A stretch of DNA of 64,000 nt, taken from positions 27,437-91,436 of the forward strand of contig SVBJ01000006.1 of assembly GCA_015058955.1 (NCBI GenBank), written 5' to 3'. Position 1 is the stretch's first letter. Each line of letters starts with the position of its first letter. The notes below the pieces were generated by a model that did no database searches, had not been told where the DNA came from, and saw only the letters and a list, made by a program, of their open reading frames with translations. This stretch comes from Erysipelotrichaceae bacterium (GTDB taxonomy: Bacteria; Bacillota_I; Bacilli_A; Erysipelotrichales; Erysipelotrichaceae). Of this stretch, positions 19,437-27,563 are shown piece by piece. Position numbers and translations under genes: made by a program.

Positions 19437-19471
19437 TTTACAATTGAAGTGGATTGTTGTAATATTTAGGT
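19437..19471 (+). promoter_or_regulatory. Promoter positioned for a leaderless dapL transcript
   Basis: TTTACA (19437-19442), a 17-base spacer, then TAATAT (19460-19465). Only six bases separate the -10 box from the ATG at 19472, so transcription should start at or next to the A of the ATG. No Shine-Dalgarno is possible in between. Confidence 0.65.
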
Positions 19472-20629
19472 ATGCTTAACAGAAACATTCTGAAAATCGA
19501 CAAGATCAATGCTTTCTCCAGCGCCACTGCCTATGTGGCTCGATATAAAAAGGAACATCCTCAGCGGGATGTAATTTCGCTTGGCATCGGCGATGTTTCC
19601 AAGCCGATCGTAAAGCCGATCATTGAAGCCATGCATAAGGCTGTTGATGATCTGGCTGACATGTCCAGCTTTCATGGTTATGGCGGATATTATGGTCTTC
19701 CGGAATTAAGACAGGCCATAATTGACAATGACTATCCGCAGTTTGGCTTTACCATTGATGAAGTATATGTGTCTGACGGCACAAAGTCAGACTGCACCAA
19801 CATTCTGGAACTGTTTGACATTAACAGCCGCATCCTGATGGCTGATCCGACTTATCCGATCTACCGTAACCGGTGCTATGCTCTCTCCCGTGAAGTTTAT
19901 TTCACGCCGCTTGATGAAAACTATCAGATGGTAATACCGGAAGAGCATTATGATGTCATCTTCATCTGCTCACCAAGCAATCCGGTCGGCAATGCCATGA
20001 CTTATGATGTACTGGAAAAATGGGTCAGCTATGCCGTCAGAGAGAATGCCTACATAATCTATGACAATGTCTATGAAGCGTTTATTTCCTCACCGGATGT
20101 ACCAAAGAGCATTTACGAGATCCCTGAAGCCAGAAAATGTGCAATTGAGTTAAGAAGCTTTTCCAAGAGAGCTTCATTTACCGGCTTGAGATGTTCATAT
20201 TTCATTCTTCCTAAAGAGATCGATACTGTTCTGTTTAAGGAAAGAACGATAAACCGTTTCAATGGTGCTTCCTATGTTGCCCAGGTCGGTGCCCTGGCCA
20301 GTTTCCTGCCTGAAAGCAGGGAACTGCTGCAGAAAAACATTGAAATCTATAAGGAAAACATTACCTTCCTGAAGAAGAGCTTTGAAAAGATGGGCTTTGA
20401 GGTGACCGGAGGCGTGGACAGTCCATACATCTGGGTAAAAAACAAAGAAAACATCAGCAGTTTTGAATATTTCCATAAGATCCTCAACGAAATCAATGTG
20501 ATTATTGTACCAGGTGCCATTTTCGGTCCTCATGGAGAAGGGTACTTCCGTGTTTCAGGACTGGGTACGATAGAAAACAGCCGCAGGGCTGTTGAAAGGT
20601 TCCAGAGATACTATGAAGAAAGCCATTAG
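19472..20629 (+). CDS. dapL: LL-diaminopimelate aminotransferase
   Basis: Class I/II PLP aminotransferase that makes LL-diaminopimelate directly from tetrahydrodipicolinate and glutamate, the short lysine/peptidoglycan route. The 385 residues begin NILKIDKINAFSSATAYVA. They contain LGIGDVSKPI, the GYGGYYGLPELRQAI segment typical of DapL, ADPTYPIYRN, and the PLP lysine in RSFSKRASFTGLRC. The ATG follows the -10 box by six bases with no ribosome binding site. The next gene, a dicarboxylate/amino acid symporter, starts inside its 3' end. Assignment as DapL rather than another class I aminotransferase rests on these motifs. Confidence 0.85.
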   Translation: MLNRNILKIDKINAFSSATAYVARYKKEHPQRDVISLGIGDVSKPIVKPIIEAMHKAVDDLADMSSFHGYGGYYGLPELRQAIIDNDYPQFGFTIDEVYVSDGTKSDCTNILELFDINSRILMADPTYPIYRNRCYALSREVYFTPLDENYQMVIPEEHYDVIFICSPSNPVGNAMTYDVLEKWVSYAVRENAYIIYDNVYEAFISSPDVPKSIYEIPEARKCAIELRSFSKRASFTGLRCSYFILPKEIDTVLFKERTINRFNGASYVAQVGALASFLPESRELLQKNIEIYKENITFLKKSFEKMGFEVTGGVDSPYIWVKNKENISSFEYFHKILNEINVIIVPGAIFGPHGEGYFRVSGLGTIENSRRAVERFQRYYEESH

Positions 20630-21788
20630 CGTCATCACCCTGATATCACTGATCCTGGGCATATTCTTCGGTTTCTATGGCAGGGATCTTGTCGGTAAGA
20701 TTGAATTTGTCGGCAGTACCTATATTACCGTTCTGAAATATCTGATTCTGCCGGTCATCTTTACTTCGATATCAGTATCGATATATCAGTCAGCTGGTAA
20801 CAGGGAATTTCTGGTCTTGAGAGCTGTTGTACTGTTTCTGGGAATGTTCGTAATATCGTTTCTGCTTTCCAGCGTGATAGTACTGCTGATTGATCCGGCT
20901 AAGGGAGCTGAATTTCTCTCCAGTGAGACGGCTGTCAGTACTCTTGACATAAGGATAGGTGATTTCTTCATCAATCTGCTGCCAAAGGATATTGCCGGAC
21001 TGTTTACCGGCAAGTATCTGTTCTTCATCATTGTACTGTCATATCTTTTTGGATTAATTTCACACCGGACGAAAGCAGAGAAGGTCATAAATGTAATAAT
21101 AAAAATCAGGGACTTCTGTTACCGGATCCTTAATTATCTGCAGTATGTGACGCCTATGGCGGTATTTTCTCTGATTGCCACAGCCATCAACCGCTTTGGC
21201 ATGGATACGATAATGGCCGGCCTGAAGTACATCCTGACGGCATATGTCTGCGGTATAGCGGTATTGGTTATCGTTATGATCCTGCCTCTGAAGTACTACT
21301 GCAGACTCCCGTTAAGGGAACTGTTACGCAAGATCTCACCGATCTGGCTGATTACCCTGTCAACGTGTTCTTCGGCAGCAACACTGCCTTATACGATAAA
21401 ACTGTGCAGGGAAGACCTGAAGATCGATCCGGACATCACGGACATAGTAGTTCCGTTAGGCTGCACGATCCACATGTGCGGTGGAGCGGTATCATTCTCC
21501 CTGCTGGGACTGTTCTGTGCCAGAGCCTTTGGACTGAACCTGGATCTGGGAGCTTATCTGTACATGCTGATGATTGCCGTAATACTTAACATGTCGGCAC
21601 CTGGCATTCCTTCCGGCGGTGTGGTCATAGGGGCAACGTATCTGGAAATGATGGGGCTGCCGCTGACCTTCATCGGACTGTATACCGGAATATACAAGAT
21701 CCTGGACATGCTGTATACAACCCTGAATGTCACCGGTGACATCAGCGCCAATGTCATCCTGGATCACATAATAAAAAAAGAAAAATGA
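20613..21788 (+). CDS. Dicarboxylate/amino acid:cation symporter (DAACS family)
   Basis: A 391-residue membrane protein of the glutamate/aspartate/C4-dicarboxylate symporter family, which couples uptake to protons or sodium. Diagnostic sequences are the re-entrant loop CSSAATLPYTIKL, GCTIHMCGGAVSF, and MSAPGIPSGGVVIGATYLEMMGLP before the last helix. I chose the ATG at 20613 because the earlier TTG has no ribosome binding site, while AGGTTCCAGAG precedes this ATG inside dapL. It overlaps dapL by 17 bases, so the two are co-transcribed; supply of glutamate or aspartate for DapL is a plausible link. It ends in a terminator shared with murI. Confidence 0.88.
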   Translation: MKKAISVITLISLILGIFFGFYGRDLVGKIEFVGSTYITVLKYLILPVIFTSISVSIYQSAGNREFLVLRAVVLFLGMFVISFLLSSVIVLLIDPAKGAEFLSSETAVSTLDIRIGDFFINLLPKDIAGLFTGKYLFFIIVLSYLFGLISHRTKAEKVINVIIKIRDFCYRILNYLQYVTPMAVFSLIATAINRFGMDTIMAGLKYILTAYVCGIAVLVIVMILPLKYYCRLPLRELLRKISPIWLITLSTCSSAATLPYTIKLCREDLKIDPDITDIVVPLGCTIHMCGGAVSFSLLGLFCARAFGLNLDLGAYLYMLMIAVILNMSAPGIPSGGVVIGATYLEMMGLPLTFIGLYTGIYKILDMLYTTLNVTGDISANVILDHIIKKEK

Positions 21789-21807
21789 GTGTGAAACTCA
21801 TTTTTTT
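21783..21807. terminator. Bidirectional terminator between symporter gene and murI
   Basis: Stem AAATGAGT / ACTCATTT with a five-base loop and a T-run on the plus strand and A-run on the minus strand. It overlaps the stop codons of both convergent genes. Confidence 0.85.
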
Positions 21808-22505
21808 GTGAAGTGAAATTCCAGGGTACCCGGCTTATCTGATTCGTGATACTCATTCATCAGCTGCAGCTGTCTTCTGGTTTCGCGGGCCACACCGTTT
21901 GATCCGTCAATGATATCGGCATCCGGAAATCTTTTCTGAATGTCTTCCTTAATGAAAGGATAGTGGGTGCAGCCTAATACGATGCAGTCGATGTTTTTGT
22001 CACCATATTGTTCCTTAATGGAATCCAGTATGATGTCAACTGCTTCCGGTACATGGTTTTCAATGGCATCAGCCAGACCATAGCAGGCTAAAGGATAGAT
22101 CTTCTGATTGGGACGGATGTTGTCATTGACCAGCTGACTCATTCTTTCTGAAGCAATCGTACCCGGTGTCGCCAGAACAAGTATGTTGGAATAGTTGCTG
22201 TCACAGGCGAGCTTGACAGCCGGTACGGTTCCTATGAAAGTAATATCCGGGTATTTTCTCATTAAGGCATGACGGCATCTGGTGGTTGCGGTATTGCAGG
22301 CGATCACGATCAGTCTGCAGTCTCTTTCCTTAAGGTATTCGACGATGTTGCTGGTGATTTCCAGCAGCTGTTCGTCGGTTTTTTCTCCATAAGGATTATT
22401 GGCAGAGTCACCGTAAAAAATGTAGTCATAGCCCGGTAAAAGTCTGACTACTTCTTCCAAAACTGTTAATCCGCCGATTCCTGAATCAAATACACCGATA
22501 TTCAT
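21798..22505 (-). CDS. murI: Glutamate racemase
   Basis: Makes D-glutamate for peptidoglycan. The 235 residues start MNIGVFDSGIGGLTVLEEV with the first catalytic region (DSGIGG), then YGDSANNPYGEK, the first catalytic Cys in IACNTATTR and the second in VLGCTHYP. The family alignment fixes the ATG at 22505; the frame is open six codons upstream but without a usable start signal. That ATG lies only six bases after a TATAAT box and has no Shine-Dalgarno, so the message looks leaderless. It is divergent from the TPR/DUF4037 cluster. Confidence 0.94.
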   Translation of the reverse strand: MNIGVFDSGIGGLTVLEEVVRLLPGYDYIFYGDSANNPYGEKTDEQLLEITSNIVEYLKERDCRLIVIACNTATTRCRHALMRKYPDITFIGTVPAVKLACDSNYSNILVLATPGTIASERMSQLVNDNIRPNQKIYPLACYGLADAIENHVPEAVDIILDSIKEQYGDKNIDCIVLGCTHYPFIKEDIQKRFPDADIIDGSNGVARETRRQLQLMNEYHESDKPGTLEFHFTKK

Positions 22506-22542
22506 GAAACTATTATATAACAATCGCGATAATAAATGTCAA
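22506..22542 (-). promoter_or_regulatory. murI promoter with no leader
   Basis: On the minus strand, TTGACA (22542-22537) and TATAAT (22517-22512) match consensus in both boxes, with a 19-base spacer; an alternative TTATAT (22520-22515) gives 16 bases. The ATG A is the seventh base after TATAAT, the usual initiation distance. Confidence 0.7.
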
Positions 22543-22589
22543 AAATGGTATGATATAGTCAGATAAGGAAAACATGGAAGGTAAGAAAG

Positions 22590-23432
22590 ATGAGCAGTGA
22601 CAGGATCCTGAAACCGGAAGATTATCTGGAACCGGAATGTGTGATATGTGACAAGCCGGTTGGAACAAAGCAGAAGATACAGCGCATTCCGCAGGGACGT
22701 ATTTCACAGCGCCTTGATGAACTGATGGGCAAGGGAGAATATGGTCAGGCGGAGAATCTGCTGAAGTACTGGGTTGCAGAAGCAAAGGCAAACGGGGATC
22801 AGCAGGGTGAATTCATGGTATATAACGAAATGATGGGTTATTACCGTAAAATGGGACTGAAAGAACAGGCTTATGAAGCGATAAATAAAGCTTTAGAGTT
22901 ACTGCCAACCCTGGAATATGAACATACCGTGTCCGGTGCAACCTGCTATACCAACGCAGCAACTGTCTATACAGCTTTTAATGAGCCTGAAAAGGCACTT
23001 GAACTGTTCAGAATGGCTGAAGAAATCTATCTTGCCAATATGCAGAACAATGAATACAAGTATGCTTCGCTTTGTAATAACATGGCTCTGGCCATGGTAC
23101 AGCTGAAGCAGTTTGATGAAGCTGACAGATCATATCGCCGATCACTGGAAGTTCTGCAGCAGTGCCCTCAGAGTGAACTGGAGAAGGCAATGGCCTGGCT
23201 TAATATCGCTGATGCCATAATTGCTAAAAAAGGTGTCAGTGAGGAAAGTGAGAATGAGATTGTTGAATATCTTTACAATGCTCAGCTGTGTCTGGATGAT
23301 GACTCTGTTGAACGTGATTCGTACTATGCTTTTGTACGGGACAAGTGTTACCCGATATATGAGTATTTCCAGTGGTACAGCTATGCTGAGGAACTGAAGG
23401 AAAGGATCAGAGAGATCAATGAAAGGGCTTGA
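22590..23432 (+). CDS. TPR-repeat protein paired with DUF4037 nucleotidyltransferase
   Basis: A 280-residue cytoplasmic protein. The first 30 residues include a single CVIC pair. From about residue 45 it consists of tetratricopeptide repeats, such as ALELLPTLEYEHTVSGATCYTNAATVYTAF split over two helices, FNEPEKALELFRMAEEIY, and ALAMVQLKQFDEADRSYRRSLEVL. TPRs bind partner proteins. Its last 14 bases overlap the start of the DUF4037 gene, and in related bacteria such regions accompany DUF4037 (from memory), so the two products probably act together. The partner or ligand is unknown. The ATG has a GGAAGG-like ribosome binding site, and the gene is divergent from murI with a TATGAT box just upstream. 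Confidence 0.78.
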   Translation: MSSDRILKPEDYLEPECVICDKPVGTKQKIQRIPQGRISQRLDELMGKGEYGQAENLLKYWVAEAKANGDQQGEFMVYNEMMGYYRKMGLKEQAYEAINKALELLPTLEYEHTVSGATCYTNAATVYTAFNEPEKALELFRMAEEIYLANMQNNEYKYASLCNNMALAMVQLKQFDEADRSYRRSLEVLQQCPQSELEKAMAWLNIADAIIAKKGVSEESENEIVEYLYNAQLCLDDDSVERDSYYAFVRDKCYPIYEYFQWYSYAEELKERIREINERA

Positions 23433-24360
23433 ACTGTCACGTCTGTATTACCGGCAGGAAGGTGTCAGAATGCTGGATGAGCAGTTTCCGGGTCTGAGAA
23501 GTAAAATTGCTGCAGGGCTGATAGGCTCAGGTTCGGAGTGTTATGGCTATGATGACGAGATATCACAGGACCATGACTTTGAACCTGGATTCTGTCTGTT
23601 TCTGCCTGGTGAAGATATCGTGGATGATAAGACAGCATTCCTGCTGGAAAAAGCCTATAATAAACTTCCTAAAACGTTTATGGGATACAGCCGACCGCGG
23701 CTGTCACCGGTAGGAGGAAACAGACATGGTGTCTTCAGAGTAAGTGAATACTTTGAAAACCGCATCGGCAGCAGGGATGGCAGCATATCAGTATATCAGT
23801 GGCTGAATCTGCCGGAATATGTGCTGCTGGAATGCATCAACGGCGATATTTTTGAAGATGAAGGCAATGTCATTACTTCAATCAGACAGAAACTGGAGTA
23901 TTACCCGGAAGACATCCGCAAGAAAAAAATAGCCGGATATCTGATCATGATGAATCAGTCCGGACAGTATAATTATGAAAGATGCCTGCAGAGAAATGAT
24001 CATGGTGCTGCTGCATTATGTCTCAATGAGTTTGTCAATGCTGCCATTCATGTAACATACCGGCTTAACCGCAGATATACACCATATTACAAATGGATGT
24101 TTACCGGATTACGCCAGCTGGAAAAACTGTCAGTCATCGCCGAGTTCTGTGAATATCTGCTTAATTCCGGTTCTTCTGAAACGGAAATTGACGCAAAGAA
24201 GGAAATGATCAGAAATGTCAGTGCTCTGATCATTGATGAACTGCAGAATCAAAAGCTTACTGAATCAGACAGTGATGATCTGGAAAAGCAGGCTGAAAAT
24301 GTCAACCGCAGAATAACGGATAACAATATCCGTAATATGAATATCCTGGTCGGAGTATGA
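23419..24360 (+). CDS. DUF4037 nucleotidyltransferase-fold protein
   Basis: A 313-residue protein with the minimal-nucleotidyltransferase signature: G36-S37, 13 residues, then D51-H52-D53 (LIGSGSECYGYD...ISQDHDF), the hG[GS]-x9-13-Dh[DE] pattern of the polymerase-beta superfamily. The remainder, including DIRKKKIAGYLIMMNQSGQYNYERC and a helical C-terminus, fits DUF4037. Enzymes of this fold transfer nucleotides to proteins, RNA or small molecules; the substrate here is not known. It overlaps the TPR gene by 14 bases and is followed 35 bases later by a winged-helix gene. Not an obvious antitoxin-type MNT, because no HEPN partner is adjacent. Confidence 0.75.
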   Translation: MKGLELSRLYYRQEGVRMLDEQFPGLRSKIAAGLIGSGSECYGYDDEISQDHDFEPGFCLFLPGEDIVDDKTAFLLEKAYNKLPKTFMGYSRPRLSPVGGNRHGVFRVSEYFENRIGSRDGSISVYQWLNLPEYVLLECINGDIFEDEGNVITSIRQKLEYYPEDIRKKKIAGYLIMMNQSGQYNYERCLQRNDHGAAALCLNEFVNAAIHVTYRLNRRYTPYYKWMFTGLRQLEKLSVIAEFCEYLLNSGSSETEIDAKKEMIRNVSALIIDELQNQKLTESDSDDLEKQAENVNRRITDNNIRNMNILVGV

Positions 24361-24395
24361 CTCTGACCCCCATAAGAAAGGAAAGGAGATAGAAG

Positions 24396-24578
24396 ATGGA
24401 ACCAAAGGATTTAGTATTGGAAGCAATGAAGAAGTTCGGTGCTCCGGTAGCTGCCGGAAAGATCGCTGAACTGACCGGACTGGACCGCAAGGTCGTTGAC
24501 AAGGCATTCGCTGCCCTCAAGAAGGAAGGTCTGATCGTTTCACCGGTTCGCTGCAAGTGGGAACCTGCTGAAAAGTAA
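24396..24578 (+). CDS. Small winged-helix DNA-binding protein
   Basis: A 60-residue protein almost entirely made of one winged helix: a leading helix (LVLEAMKKFG), then PVAAGKIAELTGLDRKVVDKAFAALKKEG as helix-turn-helix, and a short wing LIVSPVRCKW. Proteins like this occur as single-domain regulators in clostridia and relatives (from memory). It has a strong AAAGGAGAT ribosome binding site. It lies 35 bases after the DUF4037 gene and may be co-transcribed with it, making it a candidate regulator of the TPR-DUF4037 pair. It ends at a terminator shared with the convergent rluA-type gene. The target is unknown. Confidence 0.75.
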   Translation: MEPKDLVLEAMKKFGAPVAAGKIAELTGLDRKVVDKAFAALKKEGLIVSPVRCKWEPAEK

Positions 24579-24608
24579 AAATGGGATCATGTTAATCCCA
24601 TTTTTTTC
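24577..24608. terminator. Bidirectional terminator
   Basis: Ten-bp stem AAAATGGGAT / ATCCCATTTT with A- and T-runs on the two sides, between the convergent winged-helix and pseudouridine synthase genes. Confidence 0.88.
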
Positions 24609-25471
24609 ATGTCTAAAGGCAAATCTGATTCAAACAGCATCATTTCACCCGTGATCGGATGAGGAAAACTGAGTCTGTTCACGTGAAGACACTGTCTGGA
24701 CATCGAATCAGGTATCCGGTTATAGAGCTTGTCTCCCAACAGTGGATGTCCAATGTATGCCATGTGTACTCTGATCTGATGAGTACGTCCGGTCTGAGTT
24801 TCTATTTTCAGCAATGAGGCACCGGGTATCTGCTTTTCAACGTGGTAGAGTGTGACTGCTTCGTGACCTTTGCCGTTTTCACAGACTGCTCGCTCAATGC
24901 GGTCTGGTGAAGGTCGGTATATTGGTCTGTCAATTATCCCGTCTGTTTCCGTAAAGTTGCCTGAAACAATAGCAGTATACTGCTTTCTTATCTGATGATC
25001 TCTCATCATCCCTGATAACAGGGCACCGCTGTAAAGATTACGGGCCAGAAGAACAAAACCTGAAGTGTCACCATCCAGACGGGTAATGCAGCGGTTGGTA
25101 TAGGTTTCGCCTTTACTGTGATAATAGTGGGAAAGGGCATTTGCCAGTGTCCTGTCATAGTTTTCATAGGAAGGATGGACCGGCATGAAGGCAGGCTTAT
25201 TGACGACAATTATATCCTGATCTTCATAAACTATGTCCAGTGGAATGTCAGTATCGACAACCATTTCGTTATCATCGTGTTCATCAAAGACGACTCTGAT
25301 CAAATCGTTAAGTTTAAGCCTGGTTGTTAGTTTAGTTTTTAAACCGTTGAGAAAAACTCCATCGGTTTCCTTGAGAAAGGAGAGACACTTCTTGGAGTAA
25401 TTGCGCTTAAGCAAAAATTCCTTAATACTGGTTGTCTCAGTATCACTGACATATTCAAAAATTCTGATCAT
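24587..25471 (-). CDS. RluA-family pseudouridine synthase
   Basis: Isomerises uridine to pseudouridine in ribosomal RNA. The 294 residues carry an S4-like N-terminal RNA-binding part (about residues 13-65) and the catalytic domain with the Asp in RLDGDTSGFVLLARN, VNKPAFMPVHPSY before it, and KIETQTGRTHQIRVHMAYIGHPLLGD after it. This is the RluD-type layout; which rRNA site it modifies cannot be told from sequence alone. It is transcribed alone, convergent with the winged-helix gene and divergent from the Nudix gene. Confidence 0.9.
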   Translation of the reverse strand: MIRIFEYVSDTETTSIKEFLLKRNYSKKCLSFLKETDGVFLNGLKTKLTTRLKLNDLIRVVFDEHDDNEMVVDTDIPLDIVYEDQDIIVVNKPAFMPVHPSYENYDRTLANALSHYYHSKGETYTNRCITRLDGDTSGFVLLARNLYSGALLSGMMRDHQIRKQYTAIVSGNFTETDGIIDRPIYRPSPDRIERAVCENGKGHEAVTLYHVEKQIPGASLLKIETQTGRTHQIRVHMAYIGHPLLGDKLYNRIPDSMSRQCLHVNRLSFPHPITGEMMLFESDLPLDMKKMGLT

Positions 25472-25478
25472 GTTTGAG

Positions 25479-25513
25479 TTTACCCGTTTACCTTAATAGT
25501 CTATCATAATGTT
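25479..25513 (+). promoter_or_regulatory. Promoter for Nudix gene, possibly leaderless
   Basis: TTTACC (25479-25484), 17-base spacer, TATCAT (25502-25507); the ATG begins six bases later at 25514. An overlapping CATAAT is an alternative -10 with a longer spacer. No Shine-Dalgarno precedes the ATG. Confidence 0.5.
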
Positions 25514-26077
25514 ATGAAATCCATTATTGAAAATTACATTCCCGTTAACCGGCAGGAAGAAAAAGACAGAGAATTAATGCTGCAGATCATTGAGCATGAA
25601 GGCATTCCTTTAGGCAGGGAGCCTGAAGCTCATTTTACGGTTTCAGCAATTGTACTAAATCATCAGAGAGACCAGTTCCTTTTTGTCTATCATAATCTTT
25701 ACGACAGCTGGAGTTGGATGGGCGGACACATGGATGGTGATCCTGATCCGAAAAGAGTGATCCTGAAGGAAGTAGGGGAAGAGTCCGGTCTTACAGATGT
25801 CAGCTTCATTTCAGACGACATCATTTCCCTGGAAGTACTGACAGTTGAAGGGCACGTTAAAAGAGGTCAGTATGTTTCCAGCCATCTTCATCTCAATGTG
25901 ACATATCTGCTGGAAGCTGACAGTAATGCACCTCTTAGGATCAAGCCGGATGAGAACAGGGGAGTCAGGTGGTTTCCGCTGGATCAGTTCACCTCGGTAT
26001 CAAATGAAAAATGGTTCAATGAACACATATACAACAAACTATACCGGAGAATATTATCAATTATGAACAATGACTGA
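25514..26077 (+). CDS. Nudix hydrolase
   Basis: A 187-residue protein with a Nudix box in GGHMDGDPDPKRVILKEVGEESGL. The EExG core is intact, while the first Glu of the consensus is replaced by Asp/Pro positions and the Arg before the core by Lys. The family hydrolyses nucleoside diphosphates linked to other groups; the substrate here is not predictable. WSWMGGHMDGD and LHLNVTYLLEAD resemble Nudix proteins that act on small nucleotides. No ribosome binding site is seen and the promoter is placed for initiation at the ATG. The stop overlaps the terminator stem. Confidence 0.85.
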   Translation: MKSIIENYIPVNRQEEKDRELMLQIIEHEGIPLGREPEAHFTVSAIVLNHQRDQFLFVYHNLYDSWSWMGGHMDGDPDPKRVILKEVGEESGLTDVSFISDDIISLEVLTVEGHVKRGQYVSSHLHLNVTYLLEADSNAPLRIKPDENRGVRWFPLDQFTSVSNEKWFNEHIYNKLYRRILSIMNND

Positions 26078-26094
26078 AAGGTCATTTTTCTTTT
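26069..26094 (+). terminator. Terminator after Nudix gene
   Basis: Six-bp stem AATGAC / GTCATT followed by TTTTCTTTT, overlapping the stop codon. Short stem, so moderate strength. Confidence 0.65.
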
Positions 26095-26121
26095 GAAAAA
26101 AATATCTGTGACATATCAACT

Positions 26122-26150
26122 TTGTTGAATATGAACATGAATTGTAATAA
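26122..26150 (+). promoter_or_regulatory. Promoter of CofE-like gene
   Basis: TTGTTG (26122-26127), 17-base spacer, TAATAA (26145-26150), about 40 bases before the ATG, leaving a leader with an AGAGAGGTGA ribosome binding site. Confidence 0.5.
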
Positions 26151-26189
26151 AATTTTAAGTGTGTTTTTTCACAGAGAGGTGACCATATT

Positions 26190-27380
26190 ATGTCAAGAAA
26201 AGTTGGAACTGTATCAATGGGCATCAGATGTCCTATCATCAGAGAAGGCGACAATCTCGCTGAAATCGTAGTAAACAGCGTACTTGAAGCTGCACAGTCA
26301 GAAGGCTTCAGCTTAAGAGACAGAGACGTTATTTCCATCACGGAATCAATCGTTGCCAGAAGTCAGGGCAACTACATATCCGTCAATGACATTGCCCGGG
26401 ATGTTAAGGCAAAACTGGGCGGTGAAACCGTTGGCGTTATCTTCCCGATTCTTTCCCGTAACAGATTTGCCATCTGCCTGAAGGGAATTGCCATGGGAAG
26501 CAAGAAAATCGTTCTGATGCTGTCTTATCCACGTGATGAAGTCGGCAACCAGTTATTAACGGAAGACCAGCTTGATGAAGCAGGTATTAATCCTTATTCA
26601 ACTGTTCTGACCTTAAAGCAGTACAGAGATCTGTTTGGAGAAAACAGACATCCGTTTACCGGTGTGGACTATGTTCAGTACTATTCTGACTTGATCAGGG
26701 AAACTGGCTGTGATGTCGAAGTTGTCTTCGCCAATCATGCCACAGACATTCTTTCTTATACAAAAAATGTCATCAACTGTGACATTCATACCAGAAAGAG
26801 AACCAAGAGGATCCTGCAGCGGGCCGGTGCGAAAGTCTGCTCAATGGATGATCTCAACACTTCTTCAATTGACGGATCAGGCTATAACGCCAGATATGGT
26901 CTGTTAGGTTCAAACAAGGCTACAGAAGATACCGTTAAGCTGTTCCCGAGAGACTGCCAGGATCTGGTAGAAGACATTCAGAAGATGATTCTGGAAAAGA
27001 CCGGAAAGCATGTCGAAGTCATGGTATACGGTGACGGCGCCTTCAAGGACCCGGTTGGAAAGATCTGGGAACTTGCTGACCCGGTTGTATCACCAGCTTC
27101 AACTGCAGGCTTACAGGGCACTCCAAATGAACTGAAACTGAAATATCTGGCAGACAACGACTTTGCTGAACTGTCAGGTGAAGAACTCAAGAAGGCTATA
27201 GAAGCCAGAATCAGAGCAAAGGATCAAAACCTGGTTGGCCGCATGGAATCTGAAGGAACCACTCCAAGACAGCTGACTGACCTGATTGGTTCACTCTGTG
27301 ACCTGACCAGCGGTTCAGGCGATAAGGGAACGCCGGTTGTTCTGGTTCAGGGTTATTTCGATAACTATACCGCAGAATAA
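26190..27380 (+). CDS. CofE-like (coenzyme F420-0:L-glutamate ligase family) protein
   Basis: A 396-residue cytoplasmic protein of the F420-0:gamma-glutamyl ligase family. Features include GIRCPIIREGDNLAEIVVNSVLEAA, RDVISITESIVARSQGNY, an acidic DGSGYNARYGLLGSNKA stretch, and VMVYGDGAFKDPVGKIWELADPVVSPA. CofE adds glutamates to F420 in archaea and actinobacteria. No other F420 gene is in this window and Bacillota of this type are not known F420 makers, so the true substrate is probably a different acceptor. It is transcribed alone, from its own promoter to its own terminator, with the IS200 element just downstream. Confidence 0.82.
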   Translation: MSRKVGTVSMGIRCPIIREGDNLAEIVVNSVLEAAQSEGFSLRDRDVISITESIVARSQGNYISVNDIARDVKAKLGGETVGVIFPILSRNRFAICLKGIAMGSKKIVLMLSYPRDEVGNQLLTEDQLDEAGINPYSTVLTLKQYRDLFGENRHPFTGVDYVQYYSDLIRETGCDVEVVFANHATDILSYTKNVINCDIHTRKRTKRILQRAGAKVCSMDDLNTSSIDGSGYNARYGLLGSNKATEDTVKLFPRDCQDLVEDIQKMILEKTGKHVEVMVYGDGAFKDPVGKIWELADPVVSPASTAGLQGTPNELKLKYLADNDFAELSGEELKKAIEARIRAKDQNLVGRMESEGTTPRQLTDLIGSLCDLTSGSGDKGTPVVLVQGYFDNYTAE

Positions 27381-27406
27381 GGGAATCACACGATTCCCTT
27401 TATTTT
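27379..27406 (+). terminator. Terminator after CofE-like gene
   Basis: Nine-bp stem AAGGGAATC / GATTCCCTT, ACAC loop and TATTTT tail, overlapping the stop codon. Confidence 0.88.
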
Positions 27407-27446
27407 CAGGGTTAACCCGGTTGAGCTCAAAGAGCGAAACGAACAA

Positions 27447-27465
27447 CTACCCGCTATGCGGGTAG
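27447..27465 (+). repeat. IS200 left-end hairpin
   Basis: Perfect 8-bp palindrome CTACCCGC / GCGGGTAG with a 3-nt TAT loop; similar in stem sequence to the right-end hairpin. Confidence 0.8.
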
Positions 27466-27475
27466 AGAAAGCAAA

Positions 27476-27560
27476 AGGTGATCTTATAGAAAGATCACCT
27501 CAACTAACATAAACTAGAAGATGTTCAAGTCATTCTAGCAGAAAAGAAAGTTGAGGTGAT
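27476..27560 (+). promoter_or_regulatory. tnpA leader able to hide its own ribosome binding site
   Basis: AGGTGATCTT / AAGATCACCT (27476-27485 and 27491-27500) forms a 10-bp hairpin with a 5-nt loop. The segment ATCACCTCAAC (27494-27504), partly in that hairpin, is a perfect 11-base complement of GTTGAGGTGAT (27550-27560), which is the tnpA ribosome binding site. CTAGAA / TTCTAG (27514-27538) lies between. IS200 is known to repress transposase translation by RBS sequestration; this looks like the same device. Confidence 0.7.
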
Positions 27561-27563
27561 AAA

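Noticed and set aside
19402..19471. Lysine riboswitch upstream of dapL
   Set aside because: The promoter lies immediately before the ATG and only ~70 bases separate the genes, so there is no room for an aptamer.
23419..24360. HEPN-MNT type toxin-antitoxin pair
   Set aside because: The nucleotidyltransferase is larger than MNT antitoxins and its overlapping partner is a TPR protein without a HEPN RxxxxH motif.
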